Shown here piece after piece: positions 37,501 to 49,264 of a stretch of DNA of 64,000 nt. The translations under genes were made by a program, and so were the position numbers. The stretch covers positions 10,726,052 to 10,790,051 of the forward strand of contig NC_088776.1 in assembly GCF_954871325.1 (NCBI RefSeq), written 5' to 3'. Below the pieces are notes generated by a model, which was given only the letters and a program-made list of their open reading frames with translations, was not told the DNA's origin and made no database searches. The stretch is from Gordionus sp. m RMFG-2023 (taxonomy: Eukaryota > Nematomorpha > Gordioida > Chordodea > Parachordodidae). Positions within the stretch are counted from its first letter, which is position 1. Each line of letters starts with the position of its first letter.

Positions 37501-40500
37501 ATAACAATATATAAAAAATTAGCTTATAAAACAACCATTCCAGAAATTACCCGCCAAAATATTATAAGTTGCCTAATTATTTATTTAAAACTTTCGACAT
37601 TGAAATGCAGGTAGAGAAGGTACCAAGATATATAATTGAGAAATACGTCGAATTTTTCGTTTAGATATAATTTGAGATTTGTAACATATCCTACTCCTAT
37701 TCTTGCTGAGTCCTGACGGAAAACTAATAGTTATAAAGTCAAACAAAAGTATTGCTTCCTTGAAATAAAAGAAGAGGTCAAAATTTTAGGTCCAAATAAC
37801 ACGTTGAATTTTAAAAAAAATAAATTTTAAATCATTTTTTTAGAAATTGTTTGGCCAGGCCAGGATCTTTATTTTTGATTATTTTAAATCATTTTAGGCT
37901 GTATTTTTCAAATTGCTTCAAATAGAAATTAAAGAGAGGAATTTTTAGATACTCCATTATATGATTTTCCAACTGATTCATTGATGTAATTTAATGTATA
38001 TTTTAAACCCGGGCCAGATTTTTAATATCATACCATTTTTTTGACTCGAGCCGGCATGCAGGTTTTTGTTTATGATAAAACCTACGAACTTTTTTAAAAT
38101 TTTTTATATCGAATCGAAGGCTTTTACCTCGATTGTTAATGATACATCGATCTTCAAACTGGACCTCACGAAAACCAATACCAGTTCAATCATTCAACAA
38201 CCTCACTACGAATCCAAGTGCCCTCAATTGCTAGCCAATTATTGCGATAACTTGCTCAAAAAATCCAGCCTTACCAGAAAGTATAATTACGAAGAAATCG
38301 AAGCGAAACTCAAATCTGTCGTGAGTTATATTTTCGATTATTAGTTTTTTTCAAATATTTTTTTTTATTACATTTAATTCCAATTTCTAAATTTTCTTCC
38401 TATAAATTTTTGCAGAAAATTGATAATTACATTTTTGCATGAAATTAATAATTATCGAATACCATCATTTACGTGATACGTGATATATAGCCCTCTACAC
38501 GTTTGTGGGCAAGCCGCATGTTTTTTTACGCGCAAAATTTCGAAAAATGTTACAGACGTCCATAGGCTTTAAAAAGGGCAGGGCGGAAAAGAGCCTATGC
38601 CCAAGAACTGCTGTATAAGTTAATTAATTTAAAGGTGGGTTATATGATTTTAAATTTAAGTTTTTTAATTAAAGCCGTGAATCATTTCTATCCTAAATTA
38701 AAATTTAAAGAACATACCAATTGATTTTCGTTTTGTCCTGAACTAATAGCAGCACATGCTATGGTTTAGAAAATACTAGTTGAGATTAGCGTTATAAATT
38801 TTAATCAAGCCCAGAGATTTTTCATTTAAAATATCTATCTTTAATCATGAAAAGTTTTTTTATGGTTGCTTAATTTGATAAATTGTTTCATATTTAAGTT
38901 TAGTTCCATTACATCTTTTACAGTTTTATAACTGCCTCCGAACTATAAATGGCATCTTTTACCCAAAAGTGATATCAAATATTAATCTATGGAGAATATC
39001 AAAACATACCCCAATTCATATTACCTTACGTCGTATCCAAATTCCTAGCTCACATCCTAAGGAACTCCATAATCTAGTTTACGATGCCATTACATGGCTC
39101 TACTCTACACCTATAATAAAAAAGAATACACAAAATATAAATCAATTTATCAAATTAAACAACTGTAAGAATTCTATCAAAAAACTTTTCCGGATTAAAG
39201 ATAGATATTTTAAATGAAAAATCTCTGGGCTTGATTAAAATTTATAACGTTAATCTCAACTAGTATTTTCTAAACCATAAAAAGTAATATTTCCGTTACA
39301 AGTTTTTTCTTTGAAAACAAACTTACCTTCCAATGGAATATCTTTCTAATATATTTTCTGGGTGACATGTTATCTATAGTTTTACATTGGAATGACTAAA
39401 TTTCAGTTTTTTTAAGGGATTCCGCAAACTTTTAGATTTACGCCTTTATAGTAAGGGCGATTCCTTCAAAGCGATACGAAATTTTTCCCTACTTAACATA
39501 ATCAAGCCAATAATAGATTCATTTTGTAAATACTGAGCTAATGATGAAATTGCATTAAAAATTTTGCGATACGATGATAGGCGAATCAGCTGTGATTTCG
39601 CTAGCGATTAATTTCGCATCACATATACTATAAATGCAGAGTTAGCCCAATCTCCCTGTCATCACAAATATACATTTATGTTAATGCATTGAATTCACGC
39701 CCAATATTTTTGGTATTCGCTCAATTTCTATTGAGCCTAATATTTTAATAGGATTAAAAATGAATATATATTTTTTTTATTTAGGTTTTGTTACTGAAAT
39801 TCGTGAAAAGCAAGGACATTTTCATGCGCTTTTACAAATCAAATTTAACTCGTCGCCTCATATTGGAAATCAGCGCTGATAATTCTTTAGACGAGCTCAT
39901 GATTGATATGCTTAAAGTTATTACGTTATTTAATAATTTATAACCTAATATTTTTTTTAAACACTGTAATTGCCCACCTCGATTGACTTCGCTTACATTT
40001 TTGACATTCAGGCGGGCTGATTTGTTTACCAGTAGATAAAAACATTTCTGAGTTTGTTTTTTTATGGAAACTGATTTTATATTATTATACCTATATATAT
40101 GAAGTGGTGGGGCTTCAGTTACGGGTAATGTTGTAAGAGTTGGAAACCCCTATAGTAAAATAATTTATAAAATTTGAAAGTTGCAACATTTATTAAATGC
40201 TAATAAAAAAAATTACACATATAAAATATAAATTTTATTAAGTCAAAAAAATATTAATTAATTGTAAAGATTTATAAAGCTAAAAACTTAAAATCCAGAT
40301 AACATAAAAATTAGACCCTTTTATAAGGGAAATAAAAAGCGCAATTATAATTAAAATAAAATTGGCGCAAAATAAAAAATAGAACGTTTTTGCAAAGAGG
40401 AATTTATGTTAGTTTTATTTTACGCAATTGGGGATAAAAACCCCCTTATACCTTTTGGAATTTTAATTATACCTCAGATTCAGGACGATCTCTGGGAACT

Positions 40501-43500
40501 AATTATCTAATTTATAATTAACGAAAACTTTACTAAGGAATCCAGAAGTATGAAAAACTCCTGATTAAAAAACACAAAAACCATATGCTTTAATTTTGTA
40601 ATTAAATCTAAACAAAAGAGGGATAAAAAAGGAACTAGTTTAAAATAAAATAAGAGAAACCATATTTGACATTTTATAGTATATACTTTTAAAATAGTCG
40701 TGACATTGTTAAAAAACATTTTTAATGGCTAAATCTTATAGAAGCTATATATAAAGGGGTTAAGAAGGGCTAGCCATATCCAACCCGACGTTATTTAGAA
40801 CCAAAATTTTGTGCCTTCATTGGATTTAGAAGTCAAGGCGAGTGACACCCATCACATTTAACATCCCAAACTATCCCATACAATACTTATAATTATAAAG
40901 AATAAGAAGAAAAATGAGTGGTCCTAATTCCTAGTAAAAGCACAAAATTTTTGATATTTCTATATTTATTTTATTTTTATCTTTTTTGTAGATTATTTTT
41001 TGAAATTTTTTTTTAACAAAGAATACTGGTATTTCTGCAGATTATATTAACAAATTATTGCGCATGTTCCAGGATATAAACATTAGCAAAGAGTTCAATT
41101 CATTTTGGAAATCTCAAACAAAGAAACCCGAACTATTAGGTTTATTTATTTATTTATATAATGTACATTAGAGACCTGCGGACACGCCCAGAAACGGCTC
41201 TTTAATTATTCTATATAATATTAGGCAAAACAAAAATCTTGTCACGTATTAAAATTTAAAACTATTTAAGACAAGTTATGTGAAAATAAACTTACAGAGA
41301 TGGGTTTCCATAGATTAGCTGTGGGTGAATTAGATGATAAAATATATTTTTTTTGGAAGACATAGGAGACATTTGATAATAATATTATCTATACTACTAT
41401 CCTTCACTTTGTGGAATCCAAAATATTTTTCAAAACTTGGCCAAGACAAGTCCATTTTTTTTTGCTATTATGATTAATATAATTTTTTTAAAATTCATAA
41501 AGGTTTTTAAGTTTTTCCAAGTGGTAAAACTTTTTTATAATTCACTTCCGGTTTAGGCACAAGTGCTACACTTTAGCATAAATTTTAGAATTTAATTATC
41601 CAGTCTTTTTGTCAGCATTATTTTCTCACCTCATTATTTCTTATTTTACTTATAACTCACTAAAACAAATTGCATATTCTTGGGCATATAATAAAAGATA
41701 AATTAAATTATATCATTTTCATCAATTATAAAAAATATATAATTCTTTTTATAAAAAAAAAGGTTAAATAATTAGGGCTGGATGGATGTAAACGTGTATT
41801 TTAAGAAAAATAATGAGGGGGGAGGGGAACATATCCTTACTATTTTAATTACGTTATTGCATCATACTTCCTACCCGCTTAGAGGGCCCTGTAAATAGGG
41901 TTACTAGATTATTAGTTTATTGTTAATAATATTTTTTTTTGTTTAAAAAGAAAATTTAATATAAAGTATCTTTTCCTGAATTTCAATTTAAATTATGATT
42001 ACCAGCCAATTGAGCTTATTAAATACTATTTTAAATATTAAAATAGTATTTAATTCTGTTATTCATTTTTACGAATAACAACAAATAAAAATAAATTAAT
42101 GATTTTATATTCTAAAAAAAAGAATAATCACTTAATAAATCATATGCTTGAATCCGAATGAAAGGGCATACCAATATGGCACATTTAGTCAGGAAAATTT
42201 TGCCCACATTGGACGTTGAGCTCTCTATATTAATATAAGTCATAAGATGAGTACTGTTTTGTTAACGTCTATTTTTTATAAACTGTTTTATGAATAATAT
42301 ATTTAGAGAGTTTCTGGAATTACTTTTATTTATTCCCATAAGATTTTACCTTTTTGCTATATTTTTATTAGATAATAGAAATAAAGGAAGAAATATAGTC
42401 CCTTTTTTCTATAATTGAAATATTATTAAATTTTTTAAAAAAAACAGACAAAATAAACGTAAAAATTCTTAACACTGCCACTTGGCCTAAACCCCCGCTT
42501 CAAAATTCGGCCTTTCTGTCTCGTGACATCGAGGATATCATTATTCCAGATTTCGAAAGCAAATATAACGAAAAATACTCGGGCAGGAAGCTTAGATGGA
42601 TTCATTCCTTCTCTTATGGGACGGTAATTTTAATAATTAAATTATTTGATCAAAATGAAGATTCCTTGATCCAAATCGCGGTCAAATCTTTATCCGATCT
42701 GGTCCTTTTTAAATTAAATTTGCTATATTCGATCTGGGCTAGGCAATTTGAGTGGTTATTTTTTTTAAAAAATAGAATAATTTGCATAATCTTGGAGATT
42801 CAAATCAGTATACAAATATCAATGTATTATAAAGATAAACTATAAAACGCCTACCGGCGGAGATTTCGATTTGGACGTAACCACTTTCCAAATGTGCGTT
42901 TTATTGTGTTGGAACGATAATTTTCTCCTTCCTTCGGATAGCAACACCCTCGTGAATGACGTGAAATCCAACATGGCTCACGATGCCCCTAACACCAATC
43001 AGAATACCGAAAATCTCAAATTTTCTAGGCTCATAAGCTACGAATCATTGAAAATATCGACGGGACTGATAGACAAGGAGCTCAGAAGAACTCTGGTCAG
43101 CCTCATCTCTTGCCCCAGACAAAAGAGCCACATATTATTGGTAATCAAAAATGTCGATGATATGACGATCGATCTTGGAAACGTCGATTTTACCGATTCG
43201 ACCTTGTTCAAACTAAATCCAGATTTCGTTATGATGTATAAGCATTTTTTTTTAGGGATTGGGTAATTTTTTCGCTATTTAACGTTATTTCTTGGTGGGG
43301 CACAAATTTTATTGAATACGAGAAAAACTCTGGAGATTATAGATGCTTAAACGGCAAACCCAGAAATAACGTTAATATAACAATTTTAATGTATTTCCAT
43401 TTTCAAAAAATAATGCGGAAATATGTTTATAACATAAAAATTTATTTTCAAACCCGACCAGGATTTTTATTTATGATCATTTTACGGGCCCGCCCCGGCC

Positions 43501-44281
43501 CCAAAATTTTAAAAAATTTCGATATTTTGAATAATTTTGCAAATTGTTTTGAGGGGAAATTGCAAATATTAACAATAAATATTAAAACGCTCCGTTGATT
43601 TTTTCCAACCGATTAATTGATAAAATTTTGATTTTTTAAAAAAAATCATACCATTTTTTGGTCATCATACCATTTTTTGGTCCATTCCTGACCATGCCAG
43701 TAGGTCTCTGATTTATATTAAACATGAAGTAATTAATTTGAAATTTTTATATGAGCAACTGATATTGAGATTTAAGATTAATCTTGATGTCGATGTTGCA
43801 AATAATTTAAATTCACAGAAATATATTTTATTCAACTTTATTTCAACTTATAAGTCGCAAAAACAATAGTTTCAAAAGAGGCAAAATTAATCTGATAAGT
43901 CGTTGGCAAAGTTCCCTGGGTCATGATCCATCTATGGAAGAAGAGGAAAAAACAGATTTATATATGCTCAGATCATTTCGAATTCAAGTTTTTTTAAAAA
44001 TGTTTATTTTTACGTAGGGTTATTTAGTTTTTTTTAAAAAAAAAAATCGATTATCAAATTTATTTTAATAAAATAAAAAATTAAAGGAGGCATTAGTCAA
44101 GATTATGAAAACCAGAAGATCTTTAACCAGTACTAAACTACATACGGAAGTGATAGAAATTCTTAAACATTCTTTTGTTCCCTCCTGGAAATGTATCAAG
44201 AAACAAATAGAATGGTGTATGGAAAAAAAATTTATCCAACGGGACGAAGAGGATATGAATACCTTTGTTTATCTAGCTTAG
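28541..44281 (+). CDS. CUL5: Cullin-5, 14 exons, about 825 aa
   Basis: Scaffold of the Cullin-RING ligase 5 complex; the family binds Elongin B/C-SOCS-box receptors N-terminally and RBX2 C-terminally. Exons: 28541-28692, 29105-29516, 31740-31854, 32112-32218, 32284-32377, 32508-32641, 36795-36902, 38120-38320, 39785-39916, 41022-41139, 42448-42623, 42835-43235, 43855-43987, 44087-44281. Every intron is GT-AG, phases agree, total 2478 nt. Stretches close to vertebrate CUL5 as I recall it: VHSICLWE, LPKPFAQME, FTSIVNDTSIFKLDL, ESKCPQLLANYCDNLL, LTRRLILEISAD, YINKLLRMFQDI, SGRKLRW, FDLDVTTFQ, KRGKINLI, and NTFVYLA at the end. The neddylation lysine is kept in KIMKTRR (about K769). The start is the weak point: the Met at 28541 gives a hydrophobic leader (MILFTINLF), and the AG at 28581-28582 could instead accept an upstream first exon. 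Confidence 0.95.
28833..29023. mobile_element. MITE family 1, nearly complete, in CUL5 intron 1
   Basis: It starts GTTTTGTTAAACGGCTTG and ends ATGAGCCGTTTAACAACAC; the two ends are inverted repeats of about 40 bp. A TA dinucleotide flanks each side (28831-28832 and 29024-29025), which would fit a Tc1/mariner-type target duplication. It occupies almost half of the 412-bp first intron and ends about 80 bp before exon 2. Confidence 0.85.
30953..31137. repeat. GGCCC repeat (family 5) in CUL5 intron 2
   Basis: It starts CAGAGGTCAAAATTTT and ends GGGCCTCCAGGTCTCTG, matching the family termini. Further GGACC/TCGGG-rich degenerate sequence continues to about 31500 and also lies at 30050-30420. The open frame at 31081-31416 runs over this repeat and is not a gene. 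Confidence 0.55.
33522..33728. mobile_element. MITE family 1, copy nested in the hAT element (left of a pair)
   Basis: It starts GTGTTGTTAAACGGCTCG and ends GCATTAACAACAC. It is flanked by TA at 33520-33521 and TTA at 33729-33731, the latter shared with the next copy. The body contains AGCCAAAAAAATATTGC and ATGTCTAAACTTTTG, as in other copies. Confidence 0.85.
33732..33949. mobile_element. MITE family 1, copy nested in the hAT element (right of a pair), best preserved
   Basis: Terminal inverted repeats extend about 70 bp: GTGTTGTTAAACGGCTCG, TTTTGAGCCGATTTTTAAAA, AACTCAATATTTTATCCAG, AAAAATATT on the left, mirrored on the right. Flanks are TA (33730-33731) and TA (33950-33951). The two copies sit end to end with only TTA between them. 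Confidence 0.9.
34345..35228 (-). pseudogene. hAT transposase fossil, C-terminal half
   Basis: Read on the minus strand, the end gives CTNERSFSTLTRLRSYLRAT then a few residues on LALLYI, which is the hAT dimerisation domain (usual AERSFSxLRRLKxYLR and LALLxI), as in THAP0/P52rIPK-like transposases. Upstream pieces include TRFLQRQDSITVFLKALEG, fitting the W/R-A-x-A region before the dimerisation domain. Stops and a deletion of about 150 bp relative to the inverted copy at 35229-35830 disable it. It cannot make a working enzyme. Confidence 0.75.
35229..35830 (+). pseudogene. Inverted duplicate of the hAT transposase fossil
   Basis: This is the reverse complement of about 34545-35042, starting at the shared block ATAAAGATACATCTAATATT. 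The open pieces 35405-35659 and 35635-35829 read CEKLKITIEKPRLITDDMLA, YYKKVILLPLLKTIITHFKL, then EGYEQLKSDTEVWYSDLTTI, PTERPSNPVEALQLF. It keeps a segment the left arm lost and lacks the final dimerisation domain. The arms are separated by about 186 bp. Confidence 0.75.
36020..36535. repeat. Tandem duplication near the right end of the hAT element
   Basis: 36025-36290 and 36308-36533 are direct repeats: both start near GAACCATAT(C)TTCGATAATAT, contain TATAATTTAGTAGATTATT, and end in TTTTGAACG. Divergence is moderate, so the duplication is older than that at 1288-1400. Confidence 0.75.
37771..38062. repeat. GGCCC repeat (family 5) in CUL5 intron 7, degraded
   Basis: It starts AGAAGAGGTCAAAATTTTAG, contains TTGGCCAGGCCAGG and CCCGGGCCAG, and ends GCCGGCATGCAGG. 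It stops about 57 bp before exon 8. The pattern is weaker than in the 22328-22450 copy. Confidence 0.4.
38460..38921 (-). mobile_element. LINE 3' end, inverted arm, in CUL5 intron 8
   Basis: On the minus strand, 38921 to about 38836 is the coding end of the LINE at 1-1183 (KDVMELNLNMKQF in one frame, against KDIMDLNLNLKQF there). Then follow the 3' untranslated part (38835-38646) and the tail segment (38645-38460), which matches 3270-3545. The arm is the reverse complement of 39126-39283 over about 150 bp. Confidence 0.8.
38923..39283 (+). mobile_element. LINE 3' end, forward arm, in CUL5 intron 8
   Basis: It opens with NCLRTINGIFYPK, then ISNINLWRISKHTPIHITL, matching CLRIMNGIFYPNISNENLW of the 1-1183 LINE, and ends KKLFRIKDRYFK with a stop at 39215-39217. 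A deletion removes the FAHILRN region and part of the following segment. Similarity to the inverted arm stops at CTAAACCATA (39283). The two arms meet head to head at about 38921-38923. Confidence 0.85.
43440..43710. repeat. GGCCC repeat (family 5) in CUL5 intron 12
   Basis: The body has AAACCCGACCAGG and GGGCCCGCCCCGGCCCC; the right end is CCAGTAGGTCTCTG. The left limit is unclear. The open frame at 43389-43598 is repeat sequence, not a gene. Confidence 0.5.
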
Positions 44282-45869
44282 ATAAAATATTATGTTTATA
44301 TAAAACTCGATTATTTTCTAATATGATTTTTTTTTTAAAAAAAAAGAAAGAAAAGATCTCTTGAAAAATGAAATATTTTATTGAATGTTTTATGGTTGTG
44401 ATTTCATTTCATAATATATATTAAAAAAATTTTTATATCCAACTTGATATTTAGACTTGGAGTTAGTAGATGAATAATGATAGTTAATGGTATGGTAAAG
44501 TAAGTAGTAACATCAAATTTTTTAAATTTTCTAGATTTATTTATAACGAAACGCCTTATATTACATAAAATATCTAACGCTGTAATATATAGCAGAGTCC
44601 TGCATCCAACCTATTTTCGTAGGCCCTCTGAAAATAATTGATATAAATTATTTAAAAAAATAATATTTATTTAATGTTTGAATCACTTTAATAGAACTAT
44701 GACAAAAATTATTTTTAATCCCGTAATTTTTCTATGACATATTTATTTATATCTAGTATTTAACATTGTATCGTTTAAAATTTTCGTGAATTAATATTAA
44801 TAGATAATCAAATGTTAAGCCACTCCTTTTATACCCTATTATATTAACCACAATGCTTAAAAACTCTGGAAGGATGTATAAATTAAGAAATAAAATAACT
44901 GAATTAAAATTCCTTAAACTGCAAAAAAACATCAATTTTAAATCAGTGTCGCTAACTCTTATAATTAATTTAGATAGGCTTGTTTAAATAAATTTTCGCG
45001 CGCTTAAATGCTGACCCCACTTTTAATTTCATGATCCTTGTATAACGTGCCACTCTCCGATTTAATACTGGAAGCATAGGGATATTCAGGATATTTAAAT
45101 AAGGGGGGGGGGGTGTCAATATTAGGCGGGTTTTTCTTCCATAATCAAGTCTTTAGGTACACTTATTGTATTTAAAAATATTTTTTGGTTTAATTTTTAC
45201 AAATTTTTCTTTCAAATTCTTTTTTTATTACTACCATAAAATGTTATTTACGAGAACAATTACATTTGTGGTGCCCCCCCCCATTGATTACACGCCTGAT
45301 GGAAATTATATGTAGTAACAAACATTTCGTGAAATAATCTAAATCCCATATATTACACATTGTTCATTATATATTATCCTCATTATTTTTTTTGTAACTC
45401 AGAGACGCATTACTTTTATGCTCGGGCCTATAATTTTTGTGACGTTCGTTGAAAGGATTGTAAATGGCAAAAGTAGGTGATGCTTCCTATTTTTTAAATA
45501 ATATTAGCAAGGAATCTGAATATGTCTTTCTAATGAAATGTAACAATATTGTTGTACCCATGTTTCAGAAATCAAACAAGGTAGGGTCATAAACTCTCTG
45601 GCTTATTTAACATCGTACTTATATATACACAACCTAGGAGCCTAAATATACTCGGCATGATTTCTATATTGTTATCGCTAGTGCTGTTAATGTAAACTAG
45701 TTATCCTTTTTATAACTAACTATTTATATTTTATCCAAGGTAACATAAATCTGTAACAGTTACATATTTGGGAATGCTAAATTAATTTTTTAAAATTCTA
45801 TTATATCCTAAAAAAGTGTTAATTAATTTTTTTAAAGTTGTTTTGTTTAATACATTAAGTAAGTTATAT
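44282..45869. other. Intergenic sequence downstream of CUL5
   Basis: No gene seen. It has a run of G at about 45103-45113 and a run of C near 45277-45285. No canonical AATAAA lies close after the CUL5 stop. A degraded GTTAC/GTAAC-rich patch lies at about 45680-45775. Confidence 0.4.
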
Positions 45870-46950
45870 AATTAACATAATTAGATTTTGATCATTTGTG
45901 GGACAGGTATTTTCTTGAAGTCGGTGTAGAAACCTTACAGAAATCACAAATTAAATAGGTATTTAAGAAGGACAAAATAAATAGTCTAAGAAAAGTAAAG
46001 AGTTATGAGCCAAAATTTATTAAAAAGATCTAAAACTAGTAAAAACAAGATATATTGGGAGTCAAATGATGTGTTTAAAAAAAGTCAGAAGAAAAAATTT
46101 TTTTGTATAACAAATTGAAAATGATCCGATATATACTGGGAAACAGAATCGCCCCATTTAAGGCTAAATTGAATGAATGTAGGCTACGTAGGTTCAGTCA
46201 AAGAGGAGATGAGGGATACAATATATGAAATTTGAGATAAACATAAAAGATGACCCCCAAATATAAAAAATGAAGGGATGAGATTGTCAAAGATTTATCG
46301 AGCCTAACGGATTACTTAGTGAAGCTAGACTTCGTCCGCTATATAGTTTCCACATCATCTAATAAGCAAATTTTATCTTGAGTAATATTTACAACCTCCT
46401 AGTCACATCCTAATATAAACTCCTTCCGGCAACATAATTCAAGCCAGGAACAACAAAGAAACATAATGTGTTGAACCCGTAATCTAAAAATTAGCCACGA
46501 TAATGTATATATATTATTTGTGAATGAATAATTTAAAAATTAATTAACCATTAAAATCGAAATGTATATCTAAATGAATCTTTTTACATACCAGTTATTT
46601 TTGTCTTTAATCTACAAGGAATTATACCCCCTTTAGACGCCTGAACCACTTTATATGTTAGCCTCCTTATAAAAAAACGGAGGCAAATGGTCTCTACCTC
46701 TCCCATCCTTATCTCATGTAGTTATTCTTAATATGTAAAATGAAATAGTACTTATATTATTTTAAAAAATATACATATATTTCATGAAAAATTTCTGATT
46801 GGTCACAAAAATCGACATTTTTCTGGGGTTTCGAGGGCAAAATGCCCTCTTGATTTTAAGGCTAGTTCGCCTCCTGATAGTTTTATATGTGCAATTAATG
46901 AAATAATTATTATTTTATATGGGCAATTGCGATAAGAAGGGGAGACCGGG
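45870..46950 (+). mobile_element. Decayed LINE relic, family L2, copy 2, with shared 3' tail
   Basis: 45890-45990 matches 27150-27240 and 48668-48760 (GATCATTTGTGGGACAG, TTTTCTTGAAGTCGGTGT, GAAACCTTACAGAA). The tail, 46640-46940 (CGGAGGCAAATGGT, CTACCTCTCCCA, CCTGATAGTTTTATAT, TATTTTATATGGGCAA), recurs at 48880-49210. There is no intact frame; the minus-strand frame at 46803-47024 lies across this repeat. Confidence 0.65.
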
Positions 46951-48499
46951 TTATATTGTCCAGTAATAAAAAATAGATGAAGCAAATTTTCCAAAATGTT
47001 TAAATGTAATTTTAGTTTTAACATATTTCTCTACGGTAGAAATTAATATTTTAGAAAAATATCTTACTTTTTTAATATAAAATTTAAAAAAATAGAAAAT
47101 TATGAAAAACACCCGGAGCACCTATTATCCTTTAGCGTTTCAGGTCATATCACTTCTTTATTTTTAGATTTTTTAAACTTTCTTTATATAAAAATGTTAA
47201 TTCTAAGTATATAAATGAAAATTAATTGTCATATATGTTAAATTTACCAGGTTCATCTATATTATATATAACACCCGGAAGAATTTGTTGTCACTTAAAA
47301 CTTGTCATAAAATTTACAAAAAATAATATCATCTTCATTTTGTCATTAGTGTACCTAGAAACTAGTGGCTTCTAATTTTCCTATAAATATAGTTTAAATA
47401 TTTTTATAGTAAATCCCTGCTTAAAACGGCTAACAAATACCTTGCCAAAACCTCTTCACAAATTATTAAAATTTAAGATATCATAAATATTGTCAATATT
47501 TTTATCATGATAAAATTGAGTTTATTCTATCATTTAGAATTCATATTTAGTCAGAATTTTTTTAAAAAAATTATTAGTAAAAATAATAAAAATAAAAATT
47601 TTCTTTTGCCCTGTTATAATTTAAATATGCATTTAAAATTTCTCATCTTGAATCCGAATCAATAATTTGTTGATTATTTAATAAACACCCCGGTCCACGT
47701 GTCGGCTGGGTGCTCGCATCACTAATTGGGATTAAACGAGCCTGAATCTTTAATCATGTCACTTCATCTTAGAATATCAACTCCTCGCCGCTTTAAATGA
47801 TTTGGACCTAAATTGCCTCGGTAAAAAAAACTTGGACGAAAATACTGCAATATAACAAAATATTTAAAACGCCTATAAAATAAATTTTATATGGTCGGAT
47901 AAGGTAAATCTACAATACTTAATAAATAATGAGTTGTTTAGTGAAGTTTATGCTCTTTCGTTATTTCGAAAAGAGATGGGCTATATTCGTTTTTATGACC
48001 AAATCCTATTAAAATAGTCTCGTACTGAGGTGTAGTTTTATATCACATATTATATTTTATTAGTATTTTGTATTGGTCGTTTTAAACTTTTAGACAGCCT
48101 CCCCATTACATTTCTCTGTTCAATTGTAAACATAAATATCATATTTAGATCGTTATCGGAATCGATATTAATTGAATTGTCCAACGACTTCACCTGTATA
48201 TATTATTATATAAACAATATGTTTTTATTTATAGATATTAATTATAATAATATTGAATAATTAATAATTTTTTAAATTATATCAAAAAGTTATGTGCACC
48301 CGTGTATAAATATAAAAATAATTATTAAAATGAAATAAAAGTAGAATTTTTAAATGTTAGATGTCCTAAATGTAAACTAATTACATACTAATCAAGATCA
48401 AAATACAATTTACCTATGACTTGAACATGACATAAGAAAGATGACATGTTTATTATAAATGTGTATATTATAATAAAATATAAATAGTTTGATTTTGCA

Positions 48500-49220
48500 A
48501 TCCATCTATTAATGACGATATAACCTGTGATAGTGAGGAGTGAATAAACGAAAATAAAATAAGCAATAACAAGTGTTTGTTCAAAGATTAAAATTGAATT
48601 GGTGGCTTGAATTTTACGAAAAGGGAGATATAATTTGGTGTAAACGTAAAAGAATATATGGTATCTAAGGCTTAATTTGTGGGACACAGATGTTTTCTTG
48701 AAATCGGTGTGGAAACCTTAAAGAATTTACAAATTAAGTAGGTATTTAATAAGGACAAAATAGCTTGAGAAAAATGAAGAGTTATGAACCAAAGTATATT
48801 TTAAAAATCCATGACTAGTAAAAACAGGATAAAGATCCATCACATAAGCCTGAAATCACCCCTCTCTAGATGCCTTCACCCCTCTAGATGTTAGTCCTCC
48901 CCCTAAAAAACGGAGGCAAATGGTTCCTACCTCTCCCACTCCTATCTCATATAATAACTTTTAATATATAAAATATATGAAAATGATAAGAGAAATTTCA
49001 CTACTTATGTCATTTTTAAAAGTATATATTCATTTTATTTCCAATCGGTCTCTTTTTACTCATCTTCCTGATTGGCCTCAAAAGTTGACATAATTTTGTG
49101 GTTTCCTATGCAAAATGCCCGCTTGAATTTAAGGTCAATTTGCCCCCTGATAGTTTTATATATGTAATTAATATTTGAAATATATATTATTTTATATGGG
49201 CAAATGGGATAAGTATGTTT
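48500..49220 (+). mobile_element. Decayed LINE relic, family L2, copy 3, internally shortened
   Basis: 48515-48740 matches 26975-27225 (AGTGAGGAGT, AATAACAAGTGTTTGTTCAA, AGATTAAAATTGAATTGG, AAAGGGAGATATAATTTGGT). The tail 48880-49210 matches 46640-46940. About 300 bp present in copy 2 between body and tail is missing. The 99-codon minus-strand frame at 48388-48687 is a shadow of the repeat. Confidence 0.65.
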
Positions 49221-49264
49221 TATACGAATAATCATGTTCTTATATGTGCCATGAGCAGAGTTAT

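Noticed and set aside
48388-48687. 99-codon minus-strand hydrophobic frame
   Set aside because: Lies across the LINE relic repeated at 26970 and 45890; composition reflects antisense AT-rich repeat.
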